Source of the DNA: Lachnospiraceae bacterium UBA7196 | GTDB taxonomy: Bacteria; Bacillota; Clostridia; Lachnospirales; Lachnospiraceae | NCBI GenBank assembly: GCA_002490835.1 | Contig: DKUU01000012.1 | Span: 62,492 to 126,491, forward strand | Length of the DNA: 64,000 bases | Reading direction: 5' to 3' | Part shown: piece by piece, positions 24,355 to 33,843 of the stretch | Layout: every line of letters starts with the position of its first letter | How positions within the stretch are numbered: the first letter of the stretch is position 1 | Translations under genes and position numbers: made by a program | The notes under the pieces: model-generated | What the model was told of the DNA's origin: nothing | The model's input: the letters and a program-made list of their open reading frames with translations, nothing else | The model's database searches: none

Positions 24355-25472
24355 TTGCTAACACCCCTGTCGTTTTTGCATTGCAGCCGCACGTTCATCA
24401 CAAACCCGATCCCAATATACAGACTCACAAGAGAAGTGAGCCCGTAACTGACAAACGGAAGCGGGATTCCTGTGTTTGGACTTGCAAAGGTGGCTACTGC
24501 AATATTTAACATTCCCTGAAATCCGATCCAGGCTGCCACCCCTCCCGCAATGATCGTTCCGGCCAAGTCTTTTGCCTTCCTAGCTACCATAATACATTCA
24601 AATGAGATGAAAATCAATAACACAATTACGGTACAGCCGCCGATGAAGCCAAATTCTTCCCCCACGACCGCGTAAATAAAGTCAGTTTCCACCTCCGCAA
24701 TGAAATTACCGTTTTTTACGGAACTAATCTCATTGGTGTTATAACCCTTGCCGTAAAGCATCCCGGAACCGATCGCCATCACGGAATTGTTCTGTTGATA
24801 CGCCTCTGTGGTTTCATACTCTTCCGGATACAAAAAGGCCAGAATACGCCTCTGCTGAAAATCGTTGATGATCTCCTGATCCGGCTGCAGGATCAGGGTC
24901 AGCAGGATGACAAAAGCCGGAACCGCCACGGAGATAAACAGGATCACATATTTCCAACTCACGCCGCCCACAAACATCACCACACAGAACAGGATCGCCA
25001 CCATGATGCTGGTGGACATATCCGGCTGCTCATAGATCAGATAGAGCGAGGGGAGAAATAAAAGCACACAGCTGCCAACGATGCGGATTTTCCCCATCTC
25101 CTCCTTATGTTTCATGATAAACTGTGCAAAAAACAGGATCAACAAGATCTTGGCCGTCTCCGAGGGCTGGAACTGGATGCCGAAGAGATTTAACCACCTC
25201 TGGGCGCCGCCTCTCTCCGCACCGATGGTCCACACCAGCCAGAGCAGGACCAAATTGACCGCGTACATGATCCAATAAAACTTAAGAATCACCGTATAAT
25301 CAAACAGGGAAATGACCAGCATCAGAAAAAAACCGAACACTGCGCCCGCAAGCTGCCTGCTCTGCAGGGATTCCTTGGCGCTGCCGATCGCCATGATCCC
25401 GATAGCGGTGATCGCCACCACCAATATGATCAATTTAAAATCATAGTCCCTGATATGATAATGTTTTAACAT
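24351..25472 (-). CDS. rodA: RodA/FtsW-family peptidoglycan glycosyltransferase
   Basis: A 373-residue SEDS polymerase with about ten membrane helices, which extends glycan strands from lipid II together with a class B PBP. Conserved elements include GAERGGAQRWLNLFGIQFQP near residues 83-102 and, toward the end, TGIPLPFVSYGLTSLVSLYIG, of which PFVSYG is the signature. The pairing with mrdA (PBP2) and mreBCD in the same gene run points to RodA of the elongation machinery rather than FtsW or SpoVE. It starts 69 bases after minE and overlaps mgsA by four bases. Confidence 0.93.
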   Translation of the reverse strand: MLKHYHIRDYDFKLIILVVAITAIGIMAIGSAKESLQSRQLAGAVFGFFLMLVISLFDYTVILKFYWIMYAVNLVLLWLVWTIGAERGGAQRWLNLFGIQFQPSETAKILLILFFAQFIMKHKEEMGKIRIVGSCVLLFLPSLYLIYEQPDMSTSIMVAILFCVVMFVGGVSWKYVILFISVAVPAFVILLTLILQPDQEIINDFQQRRILAFLYPEEYETTEAYQQNNSVMAIGSGMLYGKGYNTNEISSVKNGNFIAEVETDFIYAVVGEEFGFIGGCTVIVLLIFISFECIMVARKAKDLAGTIIAGGVAAWIGFQGMLNIAVATFASPNTGIPLPFVSYGLTSLVSLYIGIGFVMNVRLQCKNDRGVSK

Positions 25473-25541
25473 AGAACTCCTTCATCCTGCCGTACCCGGA
25501 CTGCCGCAGGCAGACCTCACGATCAAACTCTGCCTGATCGG

Positions 25542-25805
25542 TTATTGCTTCAGATCCAGAATCGGTATATTGGCATAGAGCGTCGGATTCTTGATCCCAT
25601 GCCCCTTGCCGTTTGTCTGCGTGATCTGGATCTCCATGCTCTGTGCGTCTATCTTCATGTATTTTGATATCACCTTGGCGATATCATTTTTGATCATTTC
25701 CATCATCTCCTGAGAACAGTTGACCCGGTCGGAAATGAGCAGTATCTTAAGCCTGTCTTTGGCTATTTGTCTGGAGCTTCTCCGTTTTAACAGATTCTTA
25801 AACAC
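25542..25805 (-). CDS. minE: Cell division topological specificity factor MinE
   Basis: An 87-residue MinE, which stimulates the MinD ATPase and sets the pole-to-pole pattern of the Min system. The N-terminal anti-MinCD region has ASRQIAKDRL-like residues (SSRQIAKDRLKILLISDR) and the C-terminal dimer domain holds YMKIDAQSMEIQIT. The start is GTG after TAGGAGGG. It follows minD by 11 bases. MinE rather than a DivIVA-MinJ arrangement is common in Clostridia. Confidence 0.95.
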   Translation of the reverse strand: MFKNLLKRRSSRQIAKDRLKILLISDRVNCSQEMMEMIKNDIAKVISKYMKIDAQSMEIQITQTNGKGHGIKNPTLYANIPILDLKQ

Positions 25806-25816
25806 ACTGATCCCTC

Positions 25817-26608
25817 CTAACCTTTATGGAAAATACCTGAAACTCTGGCCCAGAATGAAACGCCCTTCTCAAAATCCATGAAAGGTACATCTTCTCCGAG
25901 CACCCGGTAACAGATATTCTGGTATGCCTTCCCCGCCAGCGTATTGCTGCCCACCAGCGGCTCTCCCTGATTCGTGGCGATCACCACGTTTTCATCGTCC
26001 GGCACCCTGCCAATCAACGGTAAGGAAAGGATATCTACCACATCCTCCGAGGACATCATATCACCCCGTCTGATCATATCCTGTCTGATGCGGTTGATGA
26101 TCAGATCCATCCTATGTATCTCATTGGCCTCTAACAGGCCGATGATCCTGTCTGCGTCCCGAATGGCCGAAACCTCCGGTGTCGTTACCACAAGCGCCCT
26201 GTCCGCGCCTGCAATGGCATTCTGAAATCCCTGCTCGATCCCGGCGGGACAATCCAGAATGATGTAATCGAACTGATCCCGCAGATGGCTGATCATGCGC
26301 ACCATCTGAGAGGGATTTACCGCGCTCTTATCCTTTGTCTGGGCCGAAGGCAGAAGAAACAGGGTTGGATAACGCTTGTCCCTGATGATTGCCTGCTTGA
26401 TGCGGCAGTTTCCCTCCACCACATCCACCAGATTGTAGACGATCCTGTTTTCTAATCCCATCACTACATCGAGGTTTCGAAGACCGATGTCCGTATCGAT
26501 CAGGATCACCTTCTTGCCCATTGCTGCCAGACCTGTACCAACGTTTGCCGAAGTAGTGGTCTTTCCTACCCCGCCTTTCCCTGACGTGACGACAATCACT
26601 TCACTCAT
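25817..26608 (-). CDS. minD: Septum site-determining ATPase MinD
   Basis: A 263-residue MinD, a membrane-cycling ATPase that recruits MinC. The deviant Walker A motif GKGGVGKTT is at about residues 10-18, switch II is DYIILDCPAGIE, and the C terminus ends in a short amphipathic helix (SFWARVSGIFHKG) for membrane binding. An upstream in-frame ATG at 26626 would place the ribosome binding site inside the gene; GGAGG lies seven bases before the ATG at 26608. Order is minC-minD-minE, but a hairpin repeat separates minC from minD. Confidence 0.96.
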   Translation of the reverse strand: MSEVIVVTSGKGGVGKTTTSANVGTGLAAMGKKVILIDTDIGLRNLDVVMGLENRIVYNLVDVVEGNCRIKQAIIRDKRYPTLFLLPSAQTKDKSAVNPSQMVRMISHLRDQFDYIILDCPAGIEQGFQNAIAGADRALVVTTPEVSAIRDADRIIGLLEANEIHRMDLIINRIRQDMIRRGDMMSSEDVVDILSLPLIGRVPDDENVVIATNQGEPLVGSNTLAGKAYQNICYRVLGEDVPFMDFEKGVSFWARVSGIFHKG

Positions 26609-26653
26609 CGCAATGCCTCCATTCATGAATTGTTATCGTCCCCTCTCTAATCT

Positions 26654-26705
26654 GCCGAGTTCGCAAAGCGACACTCGCGTAGTTAATGCCGCAGGCATTT
26701 ACTAC
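26654..26705. repeat. Two-hairpin repeat between minC and minD
   Basis: One copy of the interspersed element. Hairpin 1 is GAGTTCGC-AAA-GCGACACTC with one bulge; hairpin 2 is AGTTAATGCC-GCA-GGCATTTACT with one T-T mismatch. It fills the 98-base gap between minC and minD and ends two bases before the minC stop codon. Confidence 0.8.
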
Positions 26706-26706
26706 A

Positions 26707-27387
26707 CTATACCGGGAGATTTGAGAGTAATTCTTTGGTAATCGGCTCTATGATTACTCTGGCGTCCTTTACATAAGCAATCTTTGGCAGAATCTTCGGT
26801 TTGATCGACCATTTGCTCTGTTTCTCTGAAGTCTTGTATTTGAAATCGCCGATCTTTAACTTTTCCGGCGACATTTCAAGCGCTACCACAAAATGTCCTT
26901 CCTCGCCGTTCCCGCCGGCGTAGGCCTGTCCATAGAGGCCGCCAAGTACCACGATGTCTTTGCTTGAGATCACACAGGCCCCCGGATAGATGTCTCCCAG
27001 CACAATGATGCTGTTCTCCGTCTCCAGAATCTGACCGTCTTTCAGGGTCCCTTTGTAGAACTGCCCGGCATTCTCCATCGCCTCCTGATGAAAGGAGAGC
27101 TTCTGCAGCGCGCGCACATAGGTCTTGTCCGTCTCCGGATCCTTACCCATGATACAGACGATGTTCAGTCTGGAATTAGCCGATATCGTGTCAATAATCT
27201 GGCGTTCCTCCAGCTCGGTCAGTTCCCGTCCCTCAAAAGACACCACCATGCTGGCATCCTTAAAGAAGTTGGATGATTCCCGAAATTTCATGGCGATCTC
27301 TTCGATCAGCTGTGAAAAAGCGATCTCACTGTCCAGAAAAATGGATAGACCGTTTGGAAAACTCTTGATAATTACTGCATTTTTCAT
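26707..27387 (-). CDS. minC: Septum site-determining protein MinC
   Basis: A 226-residue MinC, the inhibitor of FtsZ assembly. The N-terminal domain (about 1-100) contacts FtsZ; the C-terminal right-handed beta-helix (about 115-215) binds MinD and contains VLGDIYPGACVISSKDIVV, VLGGLYGQAYAGGNGE and FVVALEMSPEKLKIGD. A frame extends to 27408, but the ATG at 27387 has GAGGT at a proper distance. The gene lies 31 bases after mrdA and starts the min part of the run. Confidence 0.94.
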   Translation of the reverse strand: MKNAVIIKSFPNGLSIFLDSEIAFSQLIEEIAMKFRESSNFFKDASMVVSFEGRELTELEERQIIDTISANSRLNIVCIMGKDPETDKTYVRALQKLSFHQEAMENAGQFYKGTLKDGQILETENSIIVLGDIYPGACVISSKDIVVLGGLYGQAYAGGNGEEGHFVVALEMSPEKLKIGDFKYKTSEKQSKWSIKPKILPKIAYVKDARVIIEPITKELLSNLPV

Positions 27388-27417
27388 AGGATACCTCGAT
27401 TCTCTCACCGTGCTTTG

Positions 27418-30294
27418 TCAGTCTGCATTGATCGCGCCGCCCTCTAAGGTGCCCGCCGTGCCGGTGATGATCTCACTCTCGTCTTTTAATCCGTAATAGT
27501 ATTCGTACACATCCTTAGCGATCTGGGCAGCATAGTCGGAAGTGTAACCGTTCGCCACACGCACCGTCACCGATATCTCCGGCGTTTCATAGGGCGCGTA
27601 ACTGATAAATAACGCATGGTTCGGGCGGTTCCTGCTCTCCTGCGCCGTTCCGGTCTTTCCGGCCACATCCACGTCCAGATCTGCAAAATATTTTTTATTC
27701 TCCACCACCTGCCGCATCCCCGTATGGATGGCGTTCCAGTAAGCCGGATCCATATCGATCCGGTTCCTGACCTCCGCCGCGTTTTCGCGGATCAATTCAC
27801 CCTTTTGATCCTCCACCTTGTCCACCAAGGTTAAATTATAACACGTCCCGCTGTTGGCAACGGTTGTAACGTATCGCGCAAGCCCTGCCGTGGTATAGTT
27901 GTTCGTGCCATGGCCGATGGCGGAACGGACCGCATCCAGATCGGATACACCCGGCGCATATTCTTCGATTTCAATGCCGGAAGTTTCCGAAAGGCCGTAC
28001 ATATCTGCATATTTGGCCAGCTTATTCAAACCAACGCTGTCATTGTAGGTATCTCCCACAATTCCCAGACGATAGCCCACTTCAAAGAAAAAAAAGTTGC
28101 AAGAATGGCGGATGCCTCCTGTCACATTCAGGGAACCATGCGCACCGGGATAAATATGGCATCGGGCCGGCGGATAAATTTTGTCATAAATACCAACACA
28201 GGTAATGGTATCTGAAAGGGTAATGACCCCCTCCAAAAGCCCGGCTGTTGCGCTCACCGGCTTAAAAGTGGAACCGGGCGCCGTCCGCTGCTGCGTCGCA
28301 TAGTTTAACATAGGACTGGACAGATCGTTTCGCAGACTGGCAAAATATGCCGCATCCACGCCGTTCGCCATCCGGTTATTGTCATAACTTGGATAAGAAA
28401 CAATAGCCAGAACGTCTCCCGTATTCACATCCGTGATGACAATGGAGCCGGAATAGGGATCCAGAGCCAGCTGTGCCGGCGTCAGATCGAGCAGCTCGAT
28501 GCGGTTTCTCATAAAAGTATAGGGTGTCACTACACCGGCCTTAAACTGCGCGATCTCTTCCTCCGAAGGATCCACAATATTCTGTTCCATCAAAAGTTCG
28601 CAGATCTGACGTCCCGTGATTTCATCGTTCAATATCATATAACGATAAATTTTTTTCTCAAAATCCACGTCTTTATCCAGCACGCCGAAAATGTATTCCA
28701 GAATCTTATTATAAATTTCCACGGAATCGGAATACCTTGCGTCTATGTCAAGTTTGGCCACATTGACCCAGTTTTTCGCGATTGCGTAGTTTAAGTACTC
28801 ATTCAAACTGATCACTTCATCCTTGGTCCATGCGATATAGGTGGCATCGCTTTTGTCCACCACATCCTCCATCAGGATATCTCTGTCGTAGAGGGCCGCC
28901 GCCACATAGCTCTCATAGACCTGATATTCCTCGGTCAGCACATTGTAAGGATTGCAGGAAACTAAAAGCTCGTCCTCCAAAGTGGCGAACACCCGCGCCT
29001 TTTTGTCCAGATAAGCCGCCCGCACAGCGTTTTCTGTCTCTCCCGCATACTTGGATGTAAAATGCGAGGTATCGATCACATTGTTGTTGATGCAGGCATA
29101 GTACACATCATAGATCGGTATCGGGATATCCCCGCCGCTGCCGCCCTCCGGCGGCGTATATTCTTTGATATTCTGTATCTTGGCAAGCAGTATGCTGGCC
29201 AGTTTGGATTCGAGGATGTGATAACACGCCTTCTGCAGATCCTTATCAATTGTCAACGTAATATCGTTTCCGGCAGATGGCTGTACCAGATCGCTGGTCT
29301 CCACCACCTTACCCATATTGTCCACATGCACGGTTTCGGAACCCTTTTTCCCCTGCAGCTCCATTTCCATGGAAGCCTCGATGCCGGACTTGCCTACGGT
29401 ATCATTCAAATCGTAGTCAGGATTCTGCTCCTGCAGCGTTTTTAACTCCTCCTGATCCACACGGCCCGTATAACCGATGATCTGCGCAAAATAGATGCTG
29501 TCGTTGTACTTGCGTATGGTGCCTTCCGCAATGGATACGCCGTCCAGCGTGTCTTCATTCTCCACGATAACGGCCACCGTCTCCGGTGAAACATTTTCCG
29601 CTACCGTGGTGGCAATGTAGCGCTGATAGCTGTTGGCACTCATGGCGTAACGGATGGTGAGAATCTTTAAAACTTCCTCCTTTGAAAAGCCAAGCCCTTC
29701 CACAAAGCTGTCGGAATCCTTTTCGTCCGTGTAATCTCCGATTCCATAGCGGGCGGTACTGCAAAGATAAGTAATTACATCGTCAGGGGACGCGCTCTTA
29801 TACTTCTCTTTCATATCGTCTATGGAAGCGTAGCCATATACGTCCGCCAAAAAACGCAGAAGCTGTGTTCCTTCCACATTGTAACGGTATTCGCCGTTCT
29901 TATCCACCTCTATGTGGAAACCGCCTATCACCTGATCCCCGTTCTCTTCGATCATAGCGATCAGACGGCGGATCGTATCGTTCAGTTTCGCGTTTTTTCG
30001 CCGTCCGGACTCGTACACATCCTCGATCGTAACGGCATAGGCCAGCTCATTGTAGGCCAAAAGATTTCCGTTCCGGTCGAGGATATTGCCTCTCGTGGCG
30101 GGCAGCGTCCTCTTCTTGGTGATCTTAAGCTGAAAGTTATTATAATACGTCTCTCCATTGACGATCTGCAAATTAAAGATCACGGAAATCAGATAACAAC
30201 CCATGCCAAGGATCACGAGCATCAGGACAAGCAGACGCGAGGTGACCATATTCATAAAGTTTTCTTTAAAACGTTCCCAAAGCTCCTCAAACAA
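27418..30294 (-). CDS. mrdA: Penicillin-binding protein 2 (class B transpeptidase)
   Basis: A 958-residue class B PBP for lateral wall synthesis, partner of RodA. One membrane helix (about 18-44) is followed by the dimerisation domain with RGNILDRNGNLLAYN, and the transpeptidase domain carries STFK (about 672), SCN (about 730) and KTG (about 880). The protein is about 250 residues longer than usual: the region of about 370-610, between the two domains, is an acidic, Tyr-rich insertion. It follows mreD with an eight-base overlap of the reading frames, and minC comes next. Confidence 0.93.
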   Translation of the reverse strand: MFEELWERFKENFMNMVTSRLLVLMLVILGMGCYLISVIFNLQIVNGETYYNNFQLKITKKRTLPATRGNILDRNGNLLAYNELAYAVTIEDVYESGRRKNAKLNDTIRRLIAMIEENGDQVIGGFHIEVDKNGEYRYNVEGTQLLRFLADVYGYASIDDMKEKYKSASPDDVITYLCSTARYGIGDYTDEKDSDSFVEGLGFSKEEVLKILTIRYAMSANSYQRYIATTVAENVSPETVAVIVENEDTLDGVSIAEGTIRKYNDSIYFAQIIGYTGRVDQEELKTLQEQNPDYDLNDTVGKSGIEASMEMELQGKKGSETVHVDNMGKVVETSDLVQPSAGNDITLTIDKDLQKACYHILESKLASILLAKIQNIKEYTPPEGGSGGDIPIPIYDVYYACINNNVIDTSHFTSKYAGETENAVRAAYLDKKARVFATLEDELLVSCNPYNVLTEEYQVYESYVAAALYDRDILMEDVVDKSDATYIAWTKDEVISLNEYLNYAIAKNWVNVAKLDIDARYSDSVEIYNKILEYIFGVLDKDVDFEKKIYRYMILNDEITGRQICELLMEQNIVDPSEEEIAQFKAGVVTPYTFMRNRIELLDLTPAQLALDPYSGSIVITDVNTGDVLAIVSYPSYDNNRMANGVDAAYFASLRNDLSSPMLNYATQQRTAPGSTFKPVSATAGLLEGVITLSDTITCVGIYDKIYPPARCHIYPGAHGSLNVTGGIRHSCNFFFFEVGYRLGIVGDTYNDSVGLNKLAKYADMYGLSETSGIEIEEYAPGVSDLDAVRSAIGHGTNNYTTAGLARYVTTVANSGTCYNLTLVDKVEDQKGELIRENAAEVRNRIDMDPAYWNAIHTGMRQVVENKKYFADLDVDVAGKTGTAQESRNRPNHALFISYAPYETPEISVTVRVANGYTSDYAAQIAKDVYEYYYGLKDESEIITGTAGTLEGGAINAD

Positions 30295-30805
30295 ACTTTT
30301 TTCCGCTCCTCAGTTCGTTTCGCTCAAGCCCTGTATTGATCCAGAGGATGAGCGGATATAATAGCAGGGTGACCGCAATGGTGTACACGATCTCCGGCAG
30401 GATCACGTGCAATAGGTAATATGTAATCTCAAAGCGTGCGCGCAGCAGGAATAAAATTATATAACATCCGATATTATAAAGAAAATCACTGCACAATATC
30501 AAAGCCACGGGCAGTTTGATATCCTGCGGATAAAAAATCGGCGTAAATTTCCCGTTCATATAGCCGATGTACATATACAATAACGCATAGAATCCAATCA
30601 CACTGGCAAAGAAAATATCCACCAGAAGCCCACAGAAAAAACCGATCAGAAGCCCCGTCTTCTCCCCCCGCATAAAGCCGAAGGAGGCAGTCAGCACGAT
30701 CAGCAGATTCGGCACGACACCGCCGAATGAAAACGCATGAAATACCGTACACTGCAGCAGGAAACATATGAAAATCAATAAGGCGGTAATGATAACACGT
30801 TTCAT
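30287..30805 (-). CDS. mreD: Rod shape-determining protein MreD
   Basis: A 172-residue integral membrane protein with five or six helices, the MreD component linking MreB and MreC to the elongation machinery. The hydrophobic profile, the FGGVVPNLLIVLTASFGFMR segment (about 25-44) and the position between mreC and mrdA define it. An ATG at 30817 overlaps the mreC stop and is part of the ribosome binding site; GGAGAG five bases before the ATG at 30805 supports the latter. Confidence 0.9.
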   Translation of the reverse strand: MKRVIITALLIFICFLLQCTVFHAFSFGGVVPNLLIVLTASFGFMRGEKTGLLIGFFCGLLVDIFFASVIGFYALLYMYIGYMNGKFTPIFYPQDIKLPVALILCSDFLYNIGCYIILFLLRARFEITYYLLHVILPEIVYTIAVTLLLYPLILWINTGLERNELRSGKKFV

Positions 30806-30816
30806 ATAACTCTCCA

Positions 30817-31686
30817 TTATTCCGGAATGGTCTGCTTAAGCTGCATTATCACCAGTACTTCCTCCAGATGCTCAAAATCAACGGCAGGCGTGATGTGTCC
30901 CGATTTTGTAAGGTTATTGGCATCCGGCGAGATGGTGTTGATATAGCCGATCAAAATCCCGGGCAGATACTTGTCGCTGATATCGGAAGTGACCACTTTG
31001 TCTCCTTCCACGACCACGTCGGCGCTGTCCACCAGCTGACTAAATTCAATGACGCCAGAAGCATAGAGTTTCAGATTGCCCGAAACGATCATGCGGTCGG
31101 CGCTGGATAGCACCATGGCGCTCACATTGGAATCATCCGCAATAATAGACTTCACTTTTGCCCAATTAGGGCCAACATCGACGATCCGGCCCACCAGCCC
31201 GCTTTCCGCCATCACGTTCATGTCTACGGCAATGCCGTCCATGGCTCCTTTATTGATCACAAACGCATGAAACCAGTTGCCGGAATCTCTGGCGATGATG
31301 CGCGCTCCCGTCTTCTCATATTCGTCATACTGCGCGTCCAGTTGATAAAGCTCCCTCAGGTTTGTCAGCTCGTAGCGATCCTGCTGAAGTCTTGTGTTTT
31401 CTATCGTAAGTTCATCTACCTGCTTTTTCAGCTCTTCATTTCTGGCGATCAACTCCCTGATCTGCACAAGTTCCTCGGAGCGGCCGGCAAGCCAGCTTCC
31501 CACCACACTGATCCCTTCCTCAAAGGGCACCACGATATAGCCGGCTGCAGCAGATAAAGGCCCGCTGAAGATTTTGGTATTGAAGGTCAAAAGCACCATG
31601 GCTGTACAGAGGATTGTTAAAATAAAAAGGAGATATTTACCGGGTAACGTAAATTTTTCTCCTTTTTTCCTGACAATTGGACTCAT
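30817..31686 (-). CDS. mreC: Rod shape-determining protein MreC
   Basis: A 289-residue MreC: short cytoplasmic head, one membrane helix (about 17-36), a coiled coil (about 70-105, with ELKKQVDELTIENTRLQQDR) and the beta-barrel domain with IARDSGNWFHAFVINKGAMD and SGLVGRIVDVG. It scaffolds PBP2 outside the membrane. It overlaps the mreB stop by four bases. Confidence 0.95.
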   Translation of the reverse strand: MSPIVRKKGEKFTLPGKYLLFILTILCTAMVLLTFNTKIFSGPLSAAAGYIVVPFEEGISVVGSWLAGRSEELVQIRELIARNEELKKQVDELTIENTRLQQDRYELTNLRELYQLDAQYDEYEKTGARIIARDSGNWFHAFVINKGAMDGIAVDMNVMAESGLVGRIVDVGPNWAKVKSIIADDSNVSAMVLSSADRMIVSGNLKLYASGVIEFSQLVDSADVVVEGDKVVTSDISDKYLPGILIGYINTISPDANNLTKSGHITPAVDFEHLEEVLVIMQLKQTIPE

Positions 31687-32693
31687 TTACTCATTCCTTC
31701 TATGGCATAAGCTACCGTTTTATAATTATCGTCCTTGATGATTCTGGCCAGACCAAGCGCGACACTGGTCACCGGATTTTCGGAAACATTTACCTGCAGA
31801 CCGGTCCCCTTGCTCATAAGCTGGGCAAACTTGCTCACCTGCGAAGCGCCGCCCGTCAGATAGATGCCATGACGGTAGATATCCGCCGCAAGTTCAGGCG
31901 GCGTGCGCTCTAAGATGACTTTGATATTGTCTATGATAGCGTTGAAATGCTCCACAAGACACTCGTCCACGAGAGCCGTAGGGATCTCCCGCTCCACGGG
32001 AAGCCCCGTCACGATATCGCGTCCGTAGACAAGTGCGCCCTCTCGTTCCCGCTCCAGTTCAAGCAGCGAAGTCTTCACGATCTCCGCTGTCTTTCCGCCG
32101 ATGATGAGGCTGTACTCTCTTCTGATCGCCGCTTTGATTGCCTCGTCAAACTTCCTTCCACCCACTTTGATCAGACGGCTTAATACGATCCCGCCCAGCG
32201 AAAGAATGGAGATTTCCGTGGTGTCAAAGCCCACATTGACGACGATCACGCCCTGCGAAGTCTTTACGTCAATTCCAAGTCCCAGTCCGTCCGCTACGGC
32301 CTTATCCACCATCATAACCCTTTTAGCCTTAACATTGGACTCCTTGATCAAATCCTTAAAGGCGCGCTTTTCCACCTCCGTCACATCCCATGGCACGGCG
32401 ATATAATAGTCTGCAGGACGAAGGTTATTTTTCATCATCCCGTTCAAAAAATATCTGACCAGTGTCTCCATGTTCTGAATATCAGCGATCACACCATTGC
32501 TAAGCGGATAGGTAATGCTGATGTTTCCGGGCGCTTTTTCATACATCTCAAACGCCGCGTCGCCATATGCGAAAAGTGTCCTTTTATTCTCAATGGCAAT
32601 CATATTCTTTTCCACAAAGACATCGTCGTCCGCGCGGCTGTAGATTTTGATGTTACTGGTACCCAGATCGATTCCAAATGCGTTGTTTGCCAA
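31683..32693 (-). CDS. mreB: Actin-like rod shape protein MreB
   Basis: A 336-residue bacterial actin that steers wall elongation. Phosphate 1 loop is GIDLGTSNIKIYS (about 7-19); other nucleotide-site parts are NVGFDTTEISILSLGGIV and YLTGGASQVSKFAQLM. The start is TTG with AGGGG ten bases upstream. It heads the mreBCD-mrdA-min-rodA gene run. The similar protein Mbl cannot be excluded, but the operon favours MreB. Confidence 0.93.
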   Translation of the reverse strand: MANNAFGIDLGTSNIKIYSRADDDVFVEKNMIAIENKRTLFAYGDAAFEMYEKAPGNISITYPLSNGVIADIQNMETLVRYFLNGMMKNNLRPADYYIAVPWDVTEVEKRAFKDLIKESNVKAKRVMMVDKAVADGLGLGIDVKTSQGVIVVNVGFDTTEISILSLGGIVLSRLIKVGGRKFDEAIKAAIRREYSLIIGGKTAEIVKTSLLELEREREGALVYGRDIVTGLPVEREIPTALVDECLVEHFNAIIDNIKVILERTPPELAADIYRHGIYLTGGASQVSKFAQLMSKGTGLQVNVSENPVTSVALGLARIIKDDNYKTVAYAIEGMSK

Positions 32694-32720
32694 GGCAGGT
32701 TTACCCCTTTCTCTCTTTTA

Positions 32721-33449
32721 CTACCCTTCAAAGTATGTCATATCTGTCAGTAAATTACTCTCCCGAAAGCTAAAATAACAGTTGTCACCGAGAATGATGT
32801 GATCAATCAGCGGGATATCCGTCATAGCGCCTACACGGCCGATCCGCTCGGTGATCTCGATGTCGTTTCCACTGGGCACGGGATTACCGCCCGGATGGTT
32901 GTGCAACAGCATGATATTCGCCGCCCCACTCCGAAACGCGCAGGCATAAACCTCTCTCGGCGACAAAAGAGCCGCGTTCACCGTACCCTTTGAAAGGATT
33001 TCCTCACCTGTCAGATGCAGTGCCGAATCCAAAAGCAGGAGCCTGATATGTTCTACATTCTCATGCCGGAACTGTTCCATATAATAATCGGCCACCGTGT
33101 CCGGTTTATGAAAGGACAGACCGTTTTTCGCCTTCGCTCTCGCCATTCGTCTCGCAAATTCGGCGACAGCCTTGAGCTGTACCGCCTTTACGCTGCCAAT
33201 ACCTTCGATCCGCCGCAGTTCTTTTTCGGGAATATGGTAAAGCCCTAAAAGACCGTTTCCATAGCGGGCCGTCTCGGCAAGTACCCGCTCACCCAGTCCC
33301 TTGGCACTTACGCCTTTCGTCCCCGTGCGCAGCAAAATAGCCAAAAGCTCCGCGTCTGACAGATTTTCAGCTCCCAGAGTCGCAAACCTCTCATAAGGGA
33401 GGTCCTGCAGCCTGTAATAATCATTGTTCTCACACTTGTCTGATTTCAT
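32721..33449 (-). CDS. radC: RadC family JAB-domain protein
   Basis: A 242-residue RadC/YsnA family protein with an N-terminal helix-hairpin-helix part (ENLSDAELLAILLRTGTKG, IEGIGSVKAVQLKAVAEFAR) and a C-terminal JAB metalloprotease-like domain with the zinc motif HNHPGGNPVPSGNDIE and D. The old repair role of RadC is doubtful; the biochemical function is unknown. The frame extends another 95 codons upstream, but that part overlaps the DUF4321 gene in another frame and is not protein-like, so I use the ATG at 33449. Confidence 0.92.
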   Translation of the reverse strand: MKSDKCENNDYYRLQDLPYERFATLGAENLSDAELLAILLRTGTKGVSAKGLGERVLAETARYGNGLLGLYHIPEKELRRIEGIGSVKAVQLKAVAEFARRMARAKAKNGLSFHKPDTVADYYMEQFRHENVEHIRLLLLDSALHLTGEEILSKGTVNAALLSPREVYACAFRSGAANIMLLHNHPGGNPVPSGNDIEITERIGRVGAMTDIPLIDHIILGDNCYFSFRESNLLTDMTYFEG

Positions 33450-33511
33450 GCAGTCTCTTTCCCGACAGCTTCTCTCCAAAAGCGCGGACTGATGTCCCGC
33501 CGTAAAACCAC

Positions 33512-33748
33512 TCAGATCAGACGGTATATGATGATCGCCAGCGCGATCCCGATAATGCCTGCGATGGTAAGCCGCAGCGACAGGCCAAAGGTGATACTCA
33601 GAATCCCCAGATCCAGCACCAGCGGCTGCGTCAGGCCAAAGGACTGCCCATAATTCAACCATGTGCTGGGAAAAAGGCTTCCGATAAAGCCGCCGATCAC
33701 GATCCCCGCCATAATCAGCAGGACGCAGACCCAATTATTCTTATGCAT
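33512..33748 (-). CDS. DUF4321 small membrane protein
   Basis: A 78-residue protein with two or three hydrophobic segments (about 6-25, 45-77) and the motif GGFIGSLFPSTWLNYGQSFGL, matching DUF4321, a family of unknown function that often sits between radC and mreB or near maf in Clostridia. GGAG lies 12 bases upstream of the ATG. It precedes radC by 62 bases on the same strand. Confidence 0.88.
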   Translation of the reverse strand: MHKNNWVCVLLIMAGIVIGGFIGSLFPSTWLNYGQSFGLTQPLVLDLGILSITFGLSLRLTIAGIIGIALAIIIYRLI

Positions 33749-33843
33749 AAATGATCTGATCTCCTTTCTCCAAGGCTCATTTTAACACAATCGGATATTG
33801 ATGTACACAAAAAAAGAGGAAAATTTTTGCATGATGCGAACGC

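Noticed and set aside
33450..33734. N-terminal extension of about 95 residues on RadC
   Set aside because: The extension overlaps the DUF4321 gene in another frame, lacks protein-like composition, and a normal RadC start is at 33449.
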